Notes: generated by a model not told the origin, from the letters alone. Numbered from the stretch's first letter, positions 1 to 11,595 are shown. The stretch: DNA of 64,000 nt from Rhynchopus sp. YZ270_cl-10 (GCA_964035575.1 OZ037866.1:992001-1056000); one strand, 5' to 3'. Translations and numbers: made by a program.

Positions 1-607
1 GAAACTTGGGACATTTTTACGTCCCAGAAATGTTACGATTACGGTACTTCCTATTCAGTAGAATAGAAAGAAAATGAAATAATTTATTGATATTTTTTTG
101 CGTAAAAAATACGCCTTTCCTCTTGTCCCCTACCTCGTTTCCCCCGAGTTTAGGCAGTTTTTGCGTGCTTTTCACACATTATTACCGTTTTCGTAAAAAG
201 TGTTGGGCAGTCTTAAGCACCAAGTATCCCCCAAAAATCGTAAAAAAAATACGAAAATAAATACAGACAAAACGTCCAAATATGTTACGAGCATGGTACG
301 ACAAAACTCTCCCCTATCCACACACAGTGATGGTTTAATAACCCTTTTTTTAATAGAGCAAGTACGAGGGAACTCCTGCATGTCTCCTCCTCCTCCCCCC
401 CATCCGCCCCTCCACTTCCCCCCCTCTAGCTTCGCTGTGGAGGATTTGGTGCATCGTTGGTTCCCTTTGTACGTTTTTGGAAAAATAGGATGGAGCACCC
501 CGTCTTACACGAATGTGAGGGAATGCAGCCACCCCGAGGAGGCATCGTGAGTTCCCCTTTTCCCCTTCTCTCCTTTTTTCTTTTTTTCGCGCGATAACGA
601 CAGTCAT

Positions 608-643
608 AAAGATGTGTATGTCCGAGAGGCACATTTATCTTTT
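608..643 (+). repeat. ACGAGAG-type hairpin, variant
   Basis: Outer helix AAAGATG with TATCTTT, loop region TCCGAGAG, inner strands GTGT and GCAC. Confidence 0.55.
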
Positions 644-807
644 CAATGGTACCCCAGGCGCTATTTTTGGGCTTATTTTCTGCTATTTTGGGGGTCGTCA
701 GCCACACCAGAAATCCAAAAAAAAAAAACGAAGTACACAACTACGCAATACGTACGCAAGAAGTACGCAATGTGAGGTCGTTCAGGAGCACCATTCAATG
801 GTGCTTT

Positions 808-920
808 CGGAAGTCGGTCAACGACCTGTCGGCGACCTGTCAATATCAGGGGGTGTGTGTATAGAGTCCCTGTGTCAGCGACCTGTCAATATCGACCCCT
901 CCCGGAGCACCATTCAAGCT
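808..920 (+). repeat. 'gtcggtcaacgacctgtc' repeat, copy 1
   Basis: GTGCTTTCGGAAGTCGGTCA, ACGACCTGTC, and 'gcgacctgtcaatatcgacc', ending GGAGCACCATTCAA; both ends carry 'ggagcaccattc'/'gtgctttcgg'. Matches 57202-57275. Confidence 0.65.
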
Positions 921-1330
921 TTTTTTGTTTTTGTTTTTGCTGGGAGGGAGCGAAGCATGAGAGTAGAAAACTATTATTTGGCGAACGAACTCTCAGATAT
1001 TCATTTTCCCCTTGGAAAAAAATGCCTCGGAGCAAGACCAAAGAAAAGTTGCTCTCATCTTTGAGTCCTCCTCAGTGAAAGGAGAAAAATTTGTTTTTTT
1101 TTGATCATTGCAGGGTTGTTTCTAGGATCTCGTTTTTTTTTTCTCGGGGGGGGGTCAATTTTTTTCCCAAAAAAAATTTTTTTTTCCGCCGGGAAAAAAT
1201 GGTCTTTCGAGGGTTTTTGGGTGTATTCCGAGCTTTCTCGACGAAGCCTCGATCTGACCAAGAAAACCCCATACCCCAAACCTTCAGAATATCATGGTGG
1301 TAAGTAGCTTCTGTGAGGGTATGAAACAGG

Positions 1331-1490
1331 TAAAGAAACGGTGGCCATGGCACCCAAGGTTCCTGGCGAAGCCACGGTACGCAACATTTCTAAAATTGCG
1401 CTTAAAATTGCACTATTGTACAGCCAAACTATGCCATGGGAAGGGTGTGATGTAAGCTTGCGCCGCAGGCGCACGGTACGCTACTTTTAT
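1331..1490 (+). repeat. 'acggtacgc' repeat, full copy
   Basis: Left half GGCGAAGCCACGGTACGCAA, middle 'cagccaaactatgccatggg', right half GCGCCGCAGGCGCACGGTAC. GCGCCGCAGGCGC is a small palindrome. Confidence 0.8.
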
Positions 1491-1873
1491 TATTTTCGCC
1501 AAATCTTTTTTCACACTCCCATCACCGTTCCACGTAGTGTAGTCGGTGCGGGTGTTGTCGCTCTTCACCAGTGCCAACACTGGTGGTGGGTGGAAAACGT
1601 GTAGTTCGGGGGAAAATATGTAATTTTTTACAGGGGGGTGAGGCTGACCAGCGCACCGTGCCAGATTCTGGGGGTAAAATTGACCCCCCAGAATCTGGGG
1701 GGGGTCAGTGACCCCCCCCGACCCCCCTAGAAACAACCCTGGATCATTGAGTACAGACCCTAGGTTCCCCAAGCGGGTCCTTTGGCGATTTGTCGACACA
1801 ACAAAAAAAAACAAAAACCCCGCAATACACAATTCATCTTACCAAAAGTTCGCTTCATTTTTTTTTTTTTTTG

Positions 1874-1982
1874 GCCTCAAAGAGGTTTCCTCTTCACTGC
1901 CAGGTAGTCAGTGGGAGCGTATTGCAGTAATAAAAATATCATCACAGAATCTTTATTACACACTTTACGCACAAACAAGATT
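1874..1982 (+). repeat. 'ctcaaagaggtttcctct' repeat, copy 1
   Basis: Matches 25484-25582: CTCAAAGAGGTTTCCTCT, GGTAGTC, TATTGCAGTAATAAAAATAT, TTTATTACACA, TTTACGCACAAA. Confidence 0.7.
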
Positions 1983-2899
1983 AATATTTTTCTTTTTGTC
2001 ATGATCAAAATGTCTTTGGTCATACTCTACTGGATATTTCCCTGTGTTCCGATTTTTTTTTAATGTTTATATTTGCTCCAGATTGTAGCATTTTGTGTGG
2101 TTTTTTTATTATTTCCACAACAGTACCGAAGTAGGCATGAACGCTGACGACCCGGTAGTGTTTTTTTCTCCTTTTTCTTTTTTTCTTTTTTTCTTTCCCC
2201 TTCGGGAACATTCTTTATCCAGTGCCTGAGTCCCATAGACGTTTGCACTATCAACTTCACTTTTTTTTATCCTACCTATGCTCTTACTTTATTGAATGCA
2301 TATGTTGAAATACTTTTTCCATTCTTAGTTGTTACAAGGAGATGGATAGCCTCATTCGACAAAAAAAAAACTATTTACAGTAAAACACACAAACACCGAT
2401 GGGGTAAAAGCATAGGATGGATTCTTGGAATTTCAAAAACTTTATGGGTTTTTACCCTCACCGATGTTTGCTGATCTTTACTGGAATAGTCGTAGAGGCT
2501 TTTTCACACGAACTAGACACTCCACTCCACTGCACTACACTCTCATGCTCAACGCATTTTTGGGAAATAGTTTTCCCCCCAAAAAAAACAGAGTTCATAC
2601 GATAACCTGCGATTCATTGCTTTTACAGATGCACACTGGAGTTACGCGATGGTGGAATATATATTTTGACCACTCTTTCTCGTAATGATGTGTGTGCACC
2701 AGAGCATTCACCTTCATTTGTTTTTTTTGTTCTTGTCTTTAAATACCTATGCAGACCATCGTAGATGTAGTGTTTCACGACAAAATGTGTTCCCGTCTCC
2801 CCCTTATCCACGACGATGAAGTAACTGATTTTACGTTGTGGTTTTACCGTTGCAAGGGCAACGGTGGAACAGTACCTCCACATTACCGTACATTAACGT

Positions 2900-2970
2900 A
2901 TTTCTGACCGTAAAAATGTTTGACCTTTTCAAGGGTTTTTAGGAGAGTTTTGACCTTTTTTACGGTCAGT
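2900..2970. repeat. Hairpin with CCGTAAAAA arms, copy 1
   Basis: CTGACCGTAAAAATG ... TTGACCTTTTTTACGGTCAG are near-inverse arms; a similar hairpin lies at 46083-46137. Confidence 0.6.
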
Positions 2971-3961
2971 ATATGTTACCGATACGGTATACACTTCGTC
3001 GAAAACAGTAAAACCACATTTTATACTTCACCACAAGTAAAATACCCTCTGAATGATTGTTCACCGAAATGGTTGAACGTGTATGTTTTTTTATCGGTTG
3101 GGCGCTATTTAAAAGATGGGGAAGGCGATCCCAACATTTGATTAGGCCCACAAAACGACCATCCCTGAAAGGGCCTAGCGATTGTCTGAGAGAATGGAGT
3201 GTATTTTTTACAAAAAAAAGATGATAGAGAAACCCACACTTTTAGCGAGCTGATCTGATACTTGACAAAGGAGATCGTTTTATAGTTGGAAGGTAATGCC
3301 AAATCCCAACAGAACCAAAAAAAAAAATGTGGAGATTGCACAAACTCTACACTAATATTTAAATACCAACAATTTGTCAAAAAATGTAAAAAAACGTTTG
3401 CACATTCAGACACCCTCCCTCTCCCCCGGGTATCATGGGTGATTGTTTTTTCCCCCTTACAATTTGATGCATCAGTTAAGTTGTGACGATCACACCACAC
3501 CCCGGATACAGGATGTGTATGTATGTCTTGGTTTATTTTGAGAGGAAAAAAAGGATCTTTTTTTGCCTATACTGGGGTGTTCCGGGGTATGGAATTTTGG
3601 GAATTTTCATTTCAATTCACAACTCTTCACAACTCTTCACAACTTTTCACAACTCTTCACAAAAAAGTGCGTGTGAAGAGTTGTGAAAAGTTGTGAAAAG
3701 TTGTGAAAAGTTGTGAAAAGTTGTGAAAAGTTGTGAAGAGTTGTGAAAAGTTGTGAACAGTTGTGACGTGGCGAGGTCTGGGTGGTGCCTGGGCACCCAC
3801 CTACCCAGGTAGGTACAGGGCACCTTGGCGGACGTTGTTTGGCAACACAGGAGGTTCTGTGTGCAAAAAGTGCTTAAAACGGTGTGGCTTACCCGACAAT
3901 TTGGGCCCTTTCGGGCCACGTGTTTTTAGGTGTTTTTTTTCAACTTTTTAATCGGTTTGCA

Positions 3962-4100
3962 TTTTTGGGATCCGCCCGTGCAGTGGTGGGGTCAATGTTG
4001 AAAATTGGACAATTTTATGACCACTTAAATTTTTGGAAAATATGAACCCGGTCATTAATAGGCGGGGCCATTTTCGGATAAAATTGTCCCCAAAATCCGG
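3962..4100 (+). repeat. 'gtgcagtggtggggtcaa' repeat, copy 1
   Basis: GATCCGCCCGTGCAGTGGTG ... AATTGGACAATTTTATGACC ... AAATTGTCCCCAAAATCCGG. An inverse copy is at 5640-5790; short forms at 10005-10045 (inverse) and 38125-38180. Confidence 0.72.
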
Positions 4101-4376
4101 TTTGGCTTCAACACTAAACGAGGAGCACTCGTCAAGCTCTCGAAACTATGAGGAGGGCCCTGGAGGCTCTCGACCCAAGGGAGTTGACAGGTCTTGTGGG
4201 TGGGCCTTGGGAGCGTTGAAACCTTCTTTCCCCTCTGACAAAAAACTGGGGATAGCAGCAAGGGATCACCCACTTTTCGAAGTGGGTGTCGTCGTATCTA
4301 GTATAGTCTCCCGTTTAGACCCCAGCTCAGAGCAAGCAAAACAGGTCACCCCTGGCAAAAATAGCACCAAAACTTT

Positions 4377-4470
4377 TCTGGCGAAGCCAAGGTGCGCAAC
4401 ATTTCGGGTAGACCTGCGGGCTACCACTCGGAATTTTTAGCTGCGCCGCAGGCGCACGGTACGCTACTTT
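4377..4470 (+). repeat. 'acggtacgc' repeat, partial
   Basis: Both halves present but the middle is replaced; sits inside foldback transposon F1. Confidence 0.7.
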
Positions 4471-5037
4471 TTTTATGAGTTGCGAACATGTTGGAAAAAA
4501 AAGACAACAAGCGAACTAGCCGCGGACTTCCGTCGTCCTCCTTCGCACAGGGGTGGGGTGGTACGGCCAACTTGACCCACGGACCCACGCTAGCTAGCCC
4601 TGTGCACAGCACACTTGACCTGACCAGTCCTGCAAAAAACCCTGGAAAAAAAGCCTCCCTTTTTTTTAATCCAATTCACAACTCTTCACAACTGTTCACA
4701 ACTCTTCACAACATCTGTGTTTTTTTCATCCAAATTTTCATTTCAATTCACAACTCTTCACAACTTTTCACAACTCTTCACATAAAAATGGCAAATACTA
4801 TGTTGTGAAAACTTGTGAAAAGTTGTGAAAAGTTGTGAAAACTTGTGAAAACTTGTGAACGTGCCCAAAATTCCATACCCCGGAACACCCCATATACAGT
4901 AGTTCGTGTGTTGGGTTTGCTTCTCTCCCCTTTTTTTTTTCTTTTGTAACGATTGTGGAAGACGGTGTGACCGTGAAAAAAAGTCCGATTTATCTTTCAT
5001 TTTTTGATTGATACCCTGGTAGAGTTGCCTTACCTCC

Positions 5038-5088
5038 CCTGATGTACGGTGAGGCGTTTTGCACTCGAGCCAACTCTTTTTAAAAAAT
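5038..5088 (+). repeat. GATGAACGGTGAGGCG repeat, partial
   Basis: Retains TGATGTACGGTGAGGCG, TTTTGCACT and CCAACTCTTTT. Confidence 0.55.
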
Positions 5089-5424
5089 ATTTTTGCACAT
5101 CCCTGAAACGCAACTGAACGACCGCCTTTGAGGGTAATATTTTTTGGGTTAATTGCGGAAAACCGGAAAGAAAAAAAACCGGGGGGGAAAAAAACTACCC
5201 ATTTCCGCAAATTCCTCTTTTTTTTCTTAATCATTTTCCTTTTTACTTGATACTTCTGGGGCAGATGTGTATGCAATGTGAGTAGAGCATATCCATCCTT
5301 CAATTTTTCTTTTCTTATTTTTAAAGAATTGCCTGCTGCATTGTGTAGTTTGATGTATTTTTTGTGAAAGCAACTTGTGATTCATCTCAAAAAACGTTTC
5401 TTTTTCCCAGCCCATAATATTTTC

Positions 5425-5460
5425 AAAGATGCGTGCAGGAGAGGCACATTATCTTACAAG
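5425..5460 (+). repeat. ACGAGAG-type hairpin, GTGC stem
   Basis: Inner stem GTGC/GCAC around AGGAGAG; outer AAAGAT/ATCTT; then ACAAG and a T/C tract. Confidence 0.7.
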
Positions 5461-5545
5461 TTTTCTTTTCTTTTTCCAAGGTATACCTATTGCGTAAGCA
5501 ACGAGAGGCTACACACGCATTTGACCAATTTTTCTCTTTTCAACT

Positions 5546-5625
5546 TACCTTCCTTCACCCCCCTGTAAGGGCAACCGTAGGTGAAGTAAGGTATAGTATT
5601 GAAATCGATGTGGGGGGGGAGTAAA
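5546..5625 (+). repeat. 'ttgaaatcgatgtggggg' repeat, copy 1
   Basis: CTTCACCCCCCTGTAAGGGC ... GTAAGGTATAGTATTGAAAT CGATGTGGGG. Copy 2 at 27088-27160. Confidence 0.65.
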
Positions 5626-5639
5626 GGGTCAATTTTACA

Positions 5640-5790
5640 AAACCAGATTTTGAGGAAAATTTTAGCCGAAAATGGGCCCCACGTATAAGGAACCGGGCTC
5701 ATATTTCTCAAAATTTAAGTGCTCAAAAAATTGTCCAATTTTCGAGATTGACCCCACCACTGCACGGGCGGATCCCAAAAATGCAAATAA
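5640..5790 (-). repeat. 'gtgcagtggtggggtcaa' repeat, copy 2
   Basis: Inverse of copy 1 with about 75 percent match by eye: ATTGTCCAATTTTCGAGATT, GACCCCACCACTGCACGGGC. Confidence 0.7.
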
Positions 5791-5929
5791 GGACCCTTTT
5801 TAATTTGTTCTCTTGAAATGTGTAATTTCATGTTTTCGCGAAAAAAATAACAACTGATCCTACAAGGGTTGAAGGAAGGTGGTTGAAAACAACAATAACA
5901 ACAAGGACAAGTAATTGCTAAGAAAAAAG

Positions 5930-6310
5930 CGGGTGTGCTGTGGAAAACTCCGTGCGATTTTCGAAACCACCGTAGCATCCTGGCGATTTGCTGGTGTGAT
6001 CGATGTGTTGTAGTCTGTGCATTCTGTGTTCCTTCCGCACTGCTCCAACGACGACTACAATGTGGGGAGCCTGTGGACAAAAACGAGCTGGACCACGCCG
6101 AGCCTGCCGAGCGGGCGTCCAACAACGCTATCGAGCAGATGGTGCTGGACGAAGAGGACAGCCCCCCCTTCTTGAACGTTTCAGATGCTGGAGTCCCAGT
6201 GGGTCTGGCAGTGTACGAAGAGCGTTAGCATACCTGCAGAAGAGCAGAATGCTGGGCTTATTGTAGATTATTTCTACAGGATGGAGTTCCACATCACACC
6301 CCGTTTTTTT
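5930..6310 (+). pseudogene. Decayed coding repeat, copy 1
   Basis: Shares with 53218-53500 the segments 'ttttcgaaac', 'gagcagatggtgctggacga', 'cctgcagaagagcagaatgc' and 'agattatttctacagg'. Both copies translate to 'EQMVLDEE' and 'YLQKSRMLG' ... 'DYFYR', although the copies have shifted against each other by small indels. A former protein, probably of a mobile element. Confidence 0.55.
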
Positions 6311-6479
6311 TCCGATAGCAATTACTTGTTTTTAAAGACATACTGTGTGAATCTGTCCATGATATTTGGCATATTCTCAAAAAAAAAAAAGTGCTCATTT
6401 CCCGGGCTTTTTCAAACACGGCTCGGTTTGTATCCTGTTATTTTCTGTTATTTTCTGTTCTTTTTCTCTCTCTCTCTTC

Positions 6480-6518
6480 AAAGATGTGTGCACAAGAGGC
6501 ACGCTCATCTTACAAACG
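6480..6518 (+). repeat. ACGAGAG-type hairpin, TGTGC stem
   Basis: Inner strands GTGC and GCAC around ACAAGAG; outer AAGATG/CATCTT. Confidence 0.75.
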
Positions 6519-6794
6519 TTATCTTTTCTTCTTCTCCAAATTGCTGCTTTTTAAAAAAAAACGAAAAAATTTCCCAAAAAACCAAAAAAAAAATTTTTTT
6601 TGATGGGGGTGTAGCAAATAAACCCCGTAACACGTTGTTATCTCGGGTCTATTTTGCTTTTCTCTTCATAGCTTTAGATCATGCTTTTAAAAAAAAGTCT
6701 ACTTTTCAAAAAATAAGGTAGAAAAACACAGCTGTTTCTGAAATTATTGACCTCCCACGGATACTTTCGAAATAGTTTTTTTTTTTTTTTTGAC

Positions 6795-6850
6795 AGTGCC
6801 TGCATCCGCCGATGAACGGTGAAGCGTTTTGCACTTTCAACTTCTCTTTT
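6795..6850 (+). repeat. GATGAACGGTGAGGCG repeat
   Basis: AGTGCCTGCATCCGCC ... GTTTTGCACTTTCAACTTC; AGTGC/GCACT close a hairpin with CCG/CGG inside. Confidence 0.7.
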
Positions 6851-7148
6851 TAGTTCCTATTTCAATTGTTTTTCTTCCCTTCACCCAGTGTGAAAAATGG
6901 AACAGAAGGCCACAAGAATCGATTAGAGTAAACAATTTCCAGTGGAGTCACACAAAGTTTGGTGTAATTCCCACACGTTCTCTACCCCCCACTGTTGTGT
7001 TGAGTCTGAAAATCATGGGCAGTGGTGAACGAAAAGCAATAATAACCGATTTTTTTCATAGGTAACAACCCACCCTGATTTTTAACCCGGTAGCAACTTC
7101 CCTGCTAACTGCCCCAACCCAACTCTCGGGTCAAAAAAAAAAATCAGG

Positions 7149-7190
7149 TGGATGGCTAAGCACGAGAGTCTTGGGTCACATCTCATCAAC
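7149..7190 (+). repeat. ACGAGAG-type hairpin, decayed
   Basis: GGCTAAGC and ACGAGAG are kept, the 3' strand is TCTTGGGTCACATCTCATC. Confidence 0.5.
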
Positions 7191-7235
7191 GTTTCTTTTC
7201 TCTTTTCCATTCTTTTTCAAAACATGCCACTAAAG

Positions 7236-7310
7236 AAAGATGGGAACATTTTTGATCCCTCCTCCTATGCAATCAATTTATTGATTGCATTATGTTGAAA
7301 TACTTCTTTT
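7236..7310 (+). repeat. 'atgggaacatttttgatccc' repeat, copy 1
   Basis: Ends in the palindrome GCAATCAATTTATTGATTGC followed by ATTATGTTGAAATACTT. Confidence 0.75.
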
Positions 7311-7746
7311 TCCCCCCCCTCTCGGAAGGAGGAAGTATGCTATCTGTAAGCATACTAGCCTTTACAACGAAAAGAAAAACCCCCCCTTTCTGTAGTACGT
7401 CTTCGGCCAACATTGAGCACAGACCCCTAGGTTCCCCAAAAGCGGTTCCTTAGGCGATTGTCGACAGCAACAACAACAAAACGTGATATTCGGGTCGTCG
7501 GAGTCAGCCTTTTGATGATTTGTTAATACAACATGAAGATAGTCTCTCTCTCTCTCTCTCCCTCTCTTTATTTGGACCCTAAGCCCCGAGAGGTTTATGC
7601 TCGACCAATGCTACGAAGATGACGCGAAACATCTACTGGTTTTCATACTCAAGAGCCGCCAGTTGGCCATTTTGATACAGTGCTCTGCGTCTGCCGAGAT
7701 ACCGCGAGACGTTAGCATTTTCAGTCATTTTTTTTTGACTTTAGCC

Positions 7747-7884
7747 TAATACCACCTGATTTTTACCCCGCGTATAGGCGCGTATAGGACCGTATAGGTC
7801 CGTACAGGCATATACGGACCGTCCGTACATGCCTTTACGCGCTTTTACGCGCGCTATACGCGGGGTAAAAATCAGGTTGTAATA
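7747..7884. mobile_element. Foldback MITE with ACCTGATTTTTACCC arms
   Basis: Arms ACCTGATTTTTACCCCGCG are perfect inverses; the centre carries 'cgtatagg' repeats in both orientations. Related but shorter hairpins begin with CCTGATTTT at 7069, CATCTGATTTTG at 15229 and CACCTGATTTTGG at 20456, the last three with GGTAGCA(A/C)CTTCC inside. Confidence 0.8.
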
Positions 7885-8011
7885 GCAGAAACCTCTGAGT
7901 TCCCCAAACGAGTTTCTACAGTGAAATACAAAACAGAGTAGCAAAAAATTGAAACCAAAACAAAAAAACAAACAAACTTTCAAAAAAACCCCCCTGAGGA
8001 TTTTTTTCCCC

Positions 8012-8040
8012 AAGGTGACTAATCACGAGAGGCCTAGGTT
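8012..8040 (+). repeat. ACGAGAG-type hairpin, 3' end lost
   Basis: AAGGTGACTAATC, loop ACGAGAG, GCCTAGGTT; the TCATCTT strand is missing. Confidence 0.6.
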
Positions 8041-8825
8041 AAAACAAATTGCCTCCCAGTAGCAATAACACACACACAAAAAAAACTGATGAACAAACCT
8101 AAGAATAGTCTAATCAGACTAATCAAGCATGAGAGCCTGTTTCCCCCCAAGCCTTACTTAAACAAATTGCCACCCACTGAGTAGCAATAACACACACAAA
8201 AAAAAAAACTAGTGGAGCACACTCTAGGGTGGCTACACTAACCAAGTTTTCAAAAAAAAAAACAAACGACAATAATCCAGTGGTTACCATTGGGGGGGCT
8301 TCTGAAATTTAATACGTATGGGACACGTATGGGACACTAAATTTAAAAAAAAAAAAAAAACCCCATTCCGAGCTTTCGGCCCCGCACGTTGGCGGGGCAT
8401 CTCGGCTCATATGTGGCCCGGTAAACCCATTCCGAGCTTTCGGCCCCGTACGTTGGCGGGGCATCTCCGCTCATATGTACAAAATTTTGGTGATTTAAAT
8501 TTCCGCAAAATATGAACCCATACTCGCAAACAATGGTCATTTTCAGGTCTGAAAACCATGAAATTGTGGTGTTTTGACTGGGAACAGGTAGCGCCGCAGG
8601 CGCACGGTGCCCAACTTTTGCCTTTTCTTTTCCCTTTTCCCTGCTTTCTTTTGATTGCGCGAGCCGGATGCTCTCCACGGTGAGGTCGCATGTGCGTGTA
8701 AAAACACACTTACATGAAATATGAGATTCTGGTTTTAGCAAGGAAAAACGTACCGAGCAAAATCACCAAAATCTACGGTAGTCGGTAGTAATCCAGCGCG
8801 ACCCCTGATAGGGAACTGCATTTTT

Positions 8826-8985
8826 TTTATGGCGCCGCAGGCGAAAAAAAATTAGAGTACGGTGTACGAATATGGCTATTGACACCAAACGAACCCTTTT
8901 TGCGGAGCAAAAAAGGAAAAATGGCGCCGCAGGCAAAAAAAATTAAGGTACAGGATGCAACCCAGTTCCCAGGTGCATATCCTGG
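8826..8985 (+). repeat. 'atggcgccgcaggc' repeat, copy 1
   Basis: Two tandem half units: ATGGCGCCGCAGGCGAAAAA, CGAACCCTTTTTGCGGAGCA, ATGGCGCCGCAGGCAAAAAA. Confidence 0.7.
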
Positions 8986-9447
8986 AAGGAAATTTATTGC
9001 CGGAGGGAAATTTATTTCCGGCCGATTTTTTCCTTTCTTTTGGCTAAAAAAATCGCCACGTACCACGGTTAGTTAGCTACAAGTATGAACAAAACTATAA
9101 AAAAAAAAAAAAAAAAAAAAACACGTATGATTTCCACGTATGGGAAATCACACGTAGGGAAAAATCAAAATTAATTCACGTATGGAAAATCACACGTCCC
9201 ACATGTGGAAGGTAATACCCTCATAGTATAAATTATGTTATTGTTACAAATAAATTATTTCGGCGATTTTTATTTTTTTTATAACATTTTTGCATTTTGT
9301 TACTTTTTTCATTTTTTGGATTTTATTTTTTTGTAACATTTTTGTTACGCCGCAGGCGTAACAAAAATGTTACTGGGGGGGCTAATGAAGCATACAGCGC
9401 GGAAACCCATGGTGTAAAAATCTAGCTTTTTACACAGAGTCACTCAA

Positions 9448-9545
9448 CGAACCCTTTTTTGCGGAGCAAAAAAGGGAAAATGGCGCCGCAGGCAAAAAAA
9501 AAATGAGGTACAGCCTGTATGGTGTGGTCAGCAACCCAGTTCCCA
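9448..9545 (+). repeat. 'atggcgccgcaggc' repeat, copy 2
   Basis: AACGAACCCTTTTTTGCGGA, ATGGCGCCGCAGGC, then 'gcaacccagttccca' as after copy 1. Confidence 0.7.
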
Positions 9546-9672
9546 ATGGTACTCCCGTGGTTCAACCATGGGCTTTTTATTTTTTCTTTGTAGCATTTGT
9601 TACTTTTTGCCCAACTGCAAAAAAACGAATAAAACATTTTATTAAATTGTTACAAAAAAAATGTTACTTTTG

Positions 9673-10160
9673 TGGTGCTTCCCGGGGGGTGTGCATTTCA
9701 CAAATTTTCACAAAATGTGACAAGTTTTCACAAATTTTCACAACACGAAAACCGCTACAAAATTGTGAAGGCTGGTGAAAAGTGGTGAAAAATTGTGAAA
9801 AAATGTGAAAAGTTGTGAATAGTTGTGAAAAGTTGTGAATTGATTTTTTTTTTTTGTGTGCTTTTTTTTTGGGCGGGGTGGTGACCCACCCATTGAGGGG
9901 TACGCTGGGATTCACAAGATAGAACGTGATGTGGTGTACCTGTGTACCTGTGTACTGTGTGATGTGCGGAAATGACGAGAACTTGTCCATTTCGGCAAAT
10001 TGACCCCACCACTGGCCGTACGGATTCCGGAAATGCAAATGCCGGCGTTTAAGAGCTTCACCAACGAGAGAAAAAAGGGTAGTGAAAAGTTGTGAATAGT
10101 TGTGAAAAGTTGTGAATTGAATTGAAAATTTGTGAAATGCATACCCCCCGGGAAGCACCA
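9673..10160. mobile_element. Foldback transposon F2
   Basis: 488 bp. Inverted ends TGGTGCTTCCCGGGGGGT, continuing about 38 bp with one mismatch into TTTCACAAATTTTCA. Direct repeat TTTTG on both sides (9668-9672, 10161-10165). Contains TTGTGAAAAG-type arrays at 9775-9841 and 10080-10135. Confidence 0.9.
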
Positions 10161-10230
10161 TTTTGGGTCATTTTTTTAATAATTTATTTTTGAAAAAACA
10201 TTATTTTTACTATGAGGGTACGTGCAATAA

Positions 10231-10272
10231 TCTAATCAGGCTAAGCACGAGAGGCCTAGGTTCATCTAATAA
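10231..10272 (+). repeat. ACGAGAG-type hairpin, CTAAGC stem
   Basis: GGCTAAGC, ACGAGAG, GCCTAGGTTCATCTAATAAC. Confidence 0.7.
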
Positions 10273-11572
10273 CCTTTCCTTCGATTTTTTTTTTTTCGTC
10301 CTTGATACAAATACATAGATCAGTGTACGTGATACAGTCATATTTTTTTTTGTAAACATGCGTCAGACCAGAGAGTTTCGAATCGTCTCTGCCACACTAT
10401 CAAAAATGTGCCGTCTGCAAGATATTTACATCCATTTTTGTTCTTTTTTTTCCCCGTTCCTTTTTTCAGATGATTCTTGCAATTTTTTGACACCCCACCT
10501 TTTGGGTCGATTTAGTGCTGTGGTCAGGAAAGATATCCTTGATCTCTGTGGTGCTGTTTCTCCTCTTTGGGAGTGGCTTTGCCATGGCGGAGTTTTTTTG
10601 AAAAGAAATTTTTGTGGGATTTTTTTTTGTGGTTGGAAAACCGGCGACTTTATGTTGCCTATAGCCAAAGCAAAAAAAAAAAAATTGTTGTGGTTGGGTA
10701 ATTAGTACCCTCTATTTGCAAGGTTTGGGGCATGGAGGGAGAGGCACCACACAAACACACAGCACAACACAACACACACAGGTACAATAAAGGCGCTACC
10801 TCTCATTAATTTGCAGATGCTAAGAGTAAGACTTTTTATTTTAAATCGTGGTGCTGTGTGTGCTGTGTTGTTGTGTGCCTTGAACCGAAAAAAAGCACGT
10901 TTTTTTTTTCTTTTCTTTTTTTTTTTATGTGCAAACAGACACGTGGCGCGTTTTTTTTGTTGCGTCCTAACAAGGACGGAACCATAAGTTTTTCTTTTCT
11001 CTTTTTATTATTATTTCATTTTTTTCTTATTCTTCTCTCTTTATAGTACCCCCTCACTTTGTCTCGGATCTGGGGAAAAAGAAAAAAAGGGAACGGATTG
11101 GGTCCGGCATCGTCATGCTGGTCATTCCCTCCAGTACGAGACAAGGATTTATTTTAAAAAAACATGAGTATAGACCCTATCTAGGTGATGGTCAATACAA
11201 CACAAAAAAACTAGGCACCTCCCCTTTTGTTGTTCACTTCCACACCAGCTTGAGCATCTCTTATTGGAGCTGTAGTCCGATTTCAAACACAGCGGCGTCT
11301 CCGCACATCCGCGACTGTCCACAGAGCGACAGCTGATGTGAATAACGAAAGAAGAATCTCGAGGTATCCCTCCTTCGGTAACACGAGCGCAACACACAGC
11401 CACACAGCTTCACTAATTGGTCTAAGGTGGTGTGGTGTATCATCTGCGAACCTTCGACTGGCCGTATCGCGTTCTTAGAGGGTGCGGGGAGGTGTCAAAC
11501 ACCGAATGCTGAGTTCCCCACAGATCGACAGATGCGATGCCAGAAGCGAAACGCAGAATTTTTTTTAAAAAA

Positions 11573-11595
11573 ACCCCCCCCTCTCCTCCCAACAG
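11573..11595 (+). promoter_or_regulatory. Likely trans-splice acceptor of WSC gene A
   Basis: CCCCCCCTCTCCTCCCAACAG: long pyrimidine tract ending in AG, 152 bases before the ATG. The same AG context (CAGAAGAAA) is conserved upstream of gene B. Confidence 0.6.

Larger units (their letters stand above)
3573..4892. mobile_element. Foldback transposon F1 with decamer arrays
   Basis: 1320 bp. Perfect 29-bp inverted ends begin TGGGGTGTTCCGGGGTATGG. The 5-bp direct repeat TATAC flanks it (3568-3572, 4893-4897). Just inside the ends are arrays of a ten-base unit like TTCACAACTC, in opposite orientations: 3611-3770 folds back on itself around 3660-3672 and 4671-4858 does so around 4785-4805. The interior contains a copy of the 'ccgtgcagtggtggggtcaa' repeat (3962-4100) and a partial 'acggtacgc' unit (4377-4470). 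An open frame at 4033-4440 is not convincing. Confidence 0.9.

Noticed and set aside
3611-3770. TTCACAACTC arrays as a CRISPR array
   Set aside because: Units are contiguous decamers without spacers, palindromic, and inside a eukaryotic transposon.
4033-4440. 135-codon frame inside F1
   Set aside because: Overlaps two dispersed repeats and shows no domain; probably accidental.
4758-5303. 181-codon minus frame
   Set aside because: Built from decamer array and A-runs (poly-Lys); no domain.
10358-10705. 115-codon plus frame
   Set aside because: No motif, Phe- and Lys-rich from homopolymers, no acceptor-like context.
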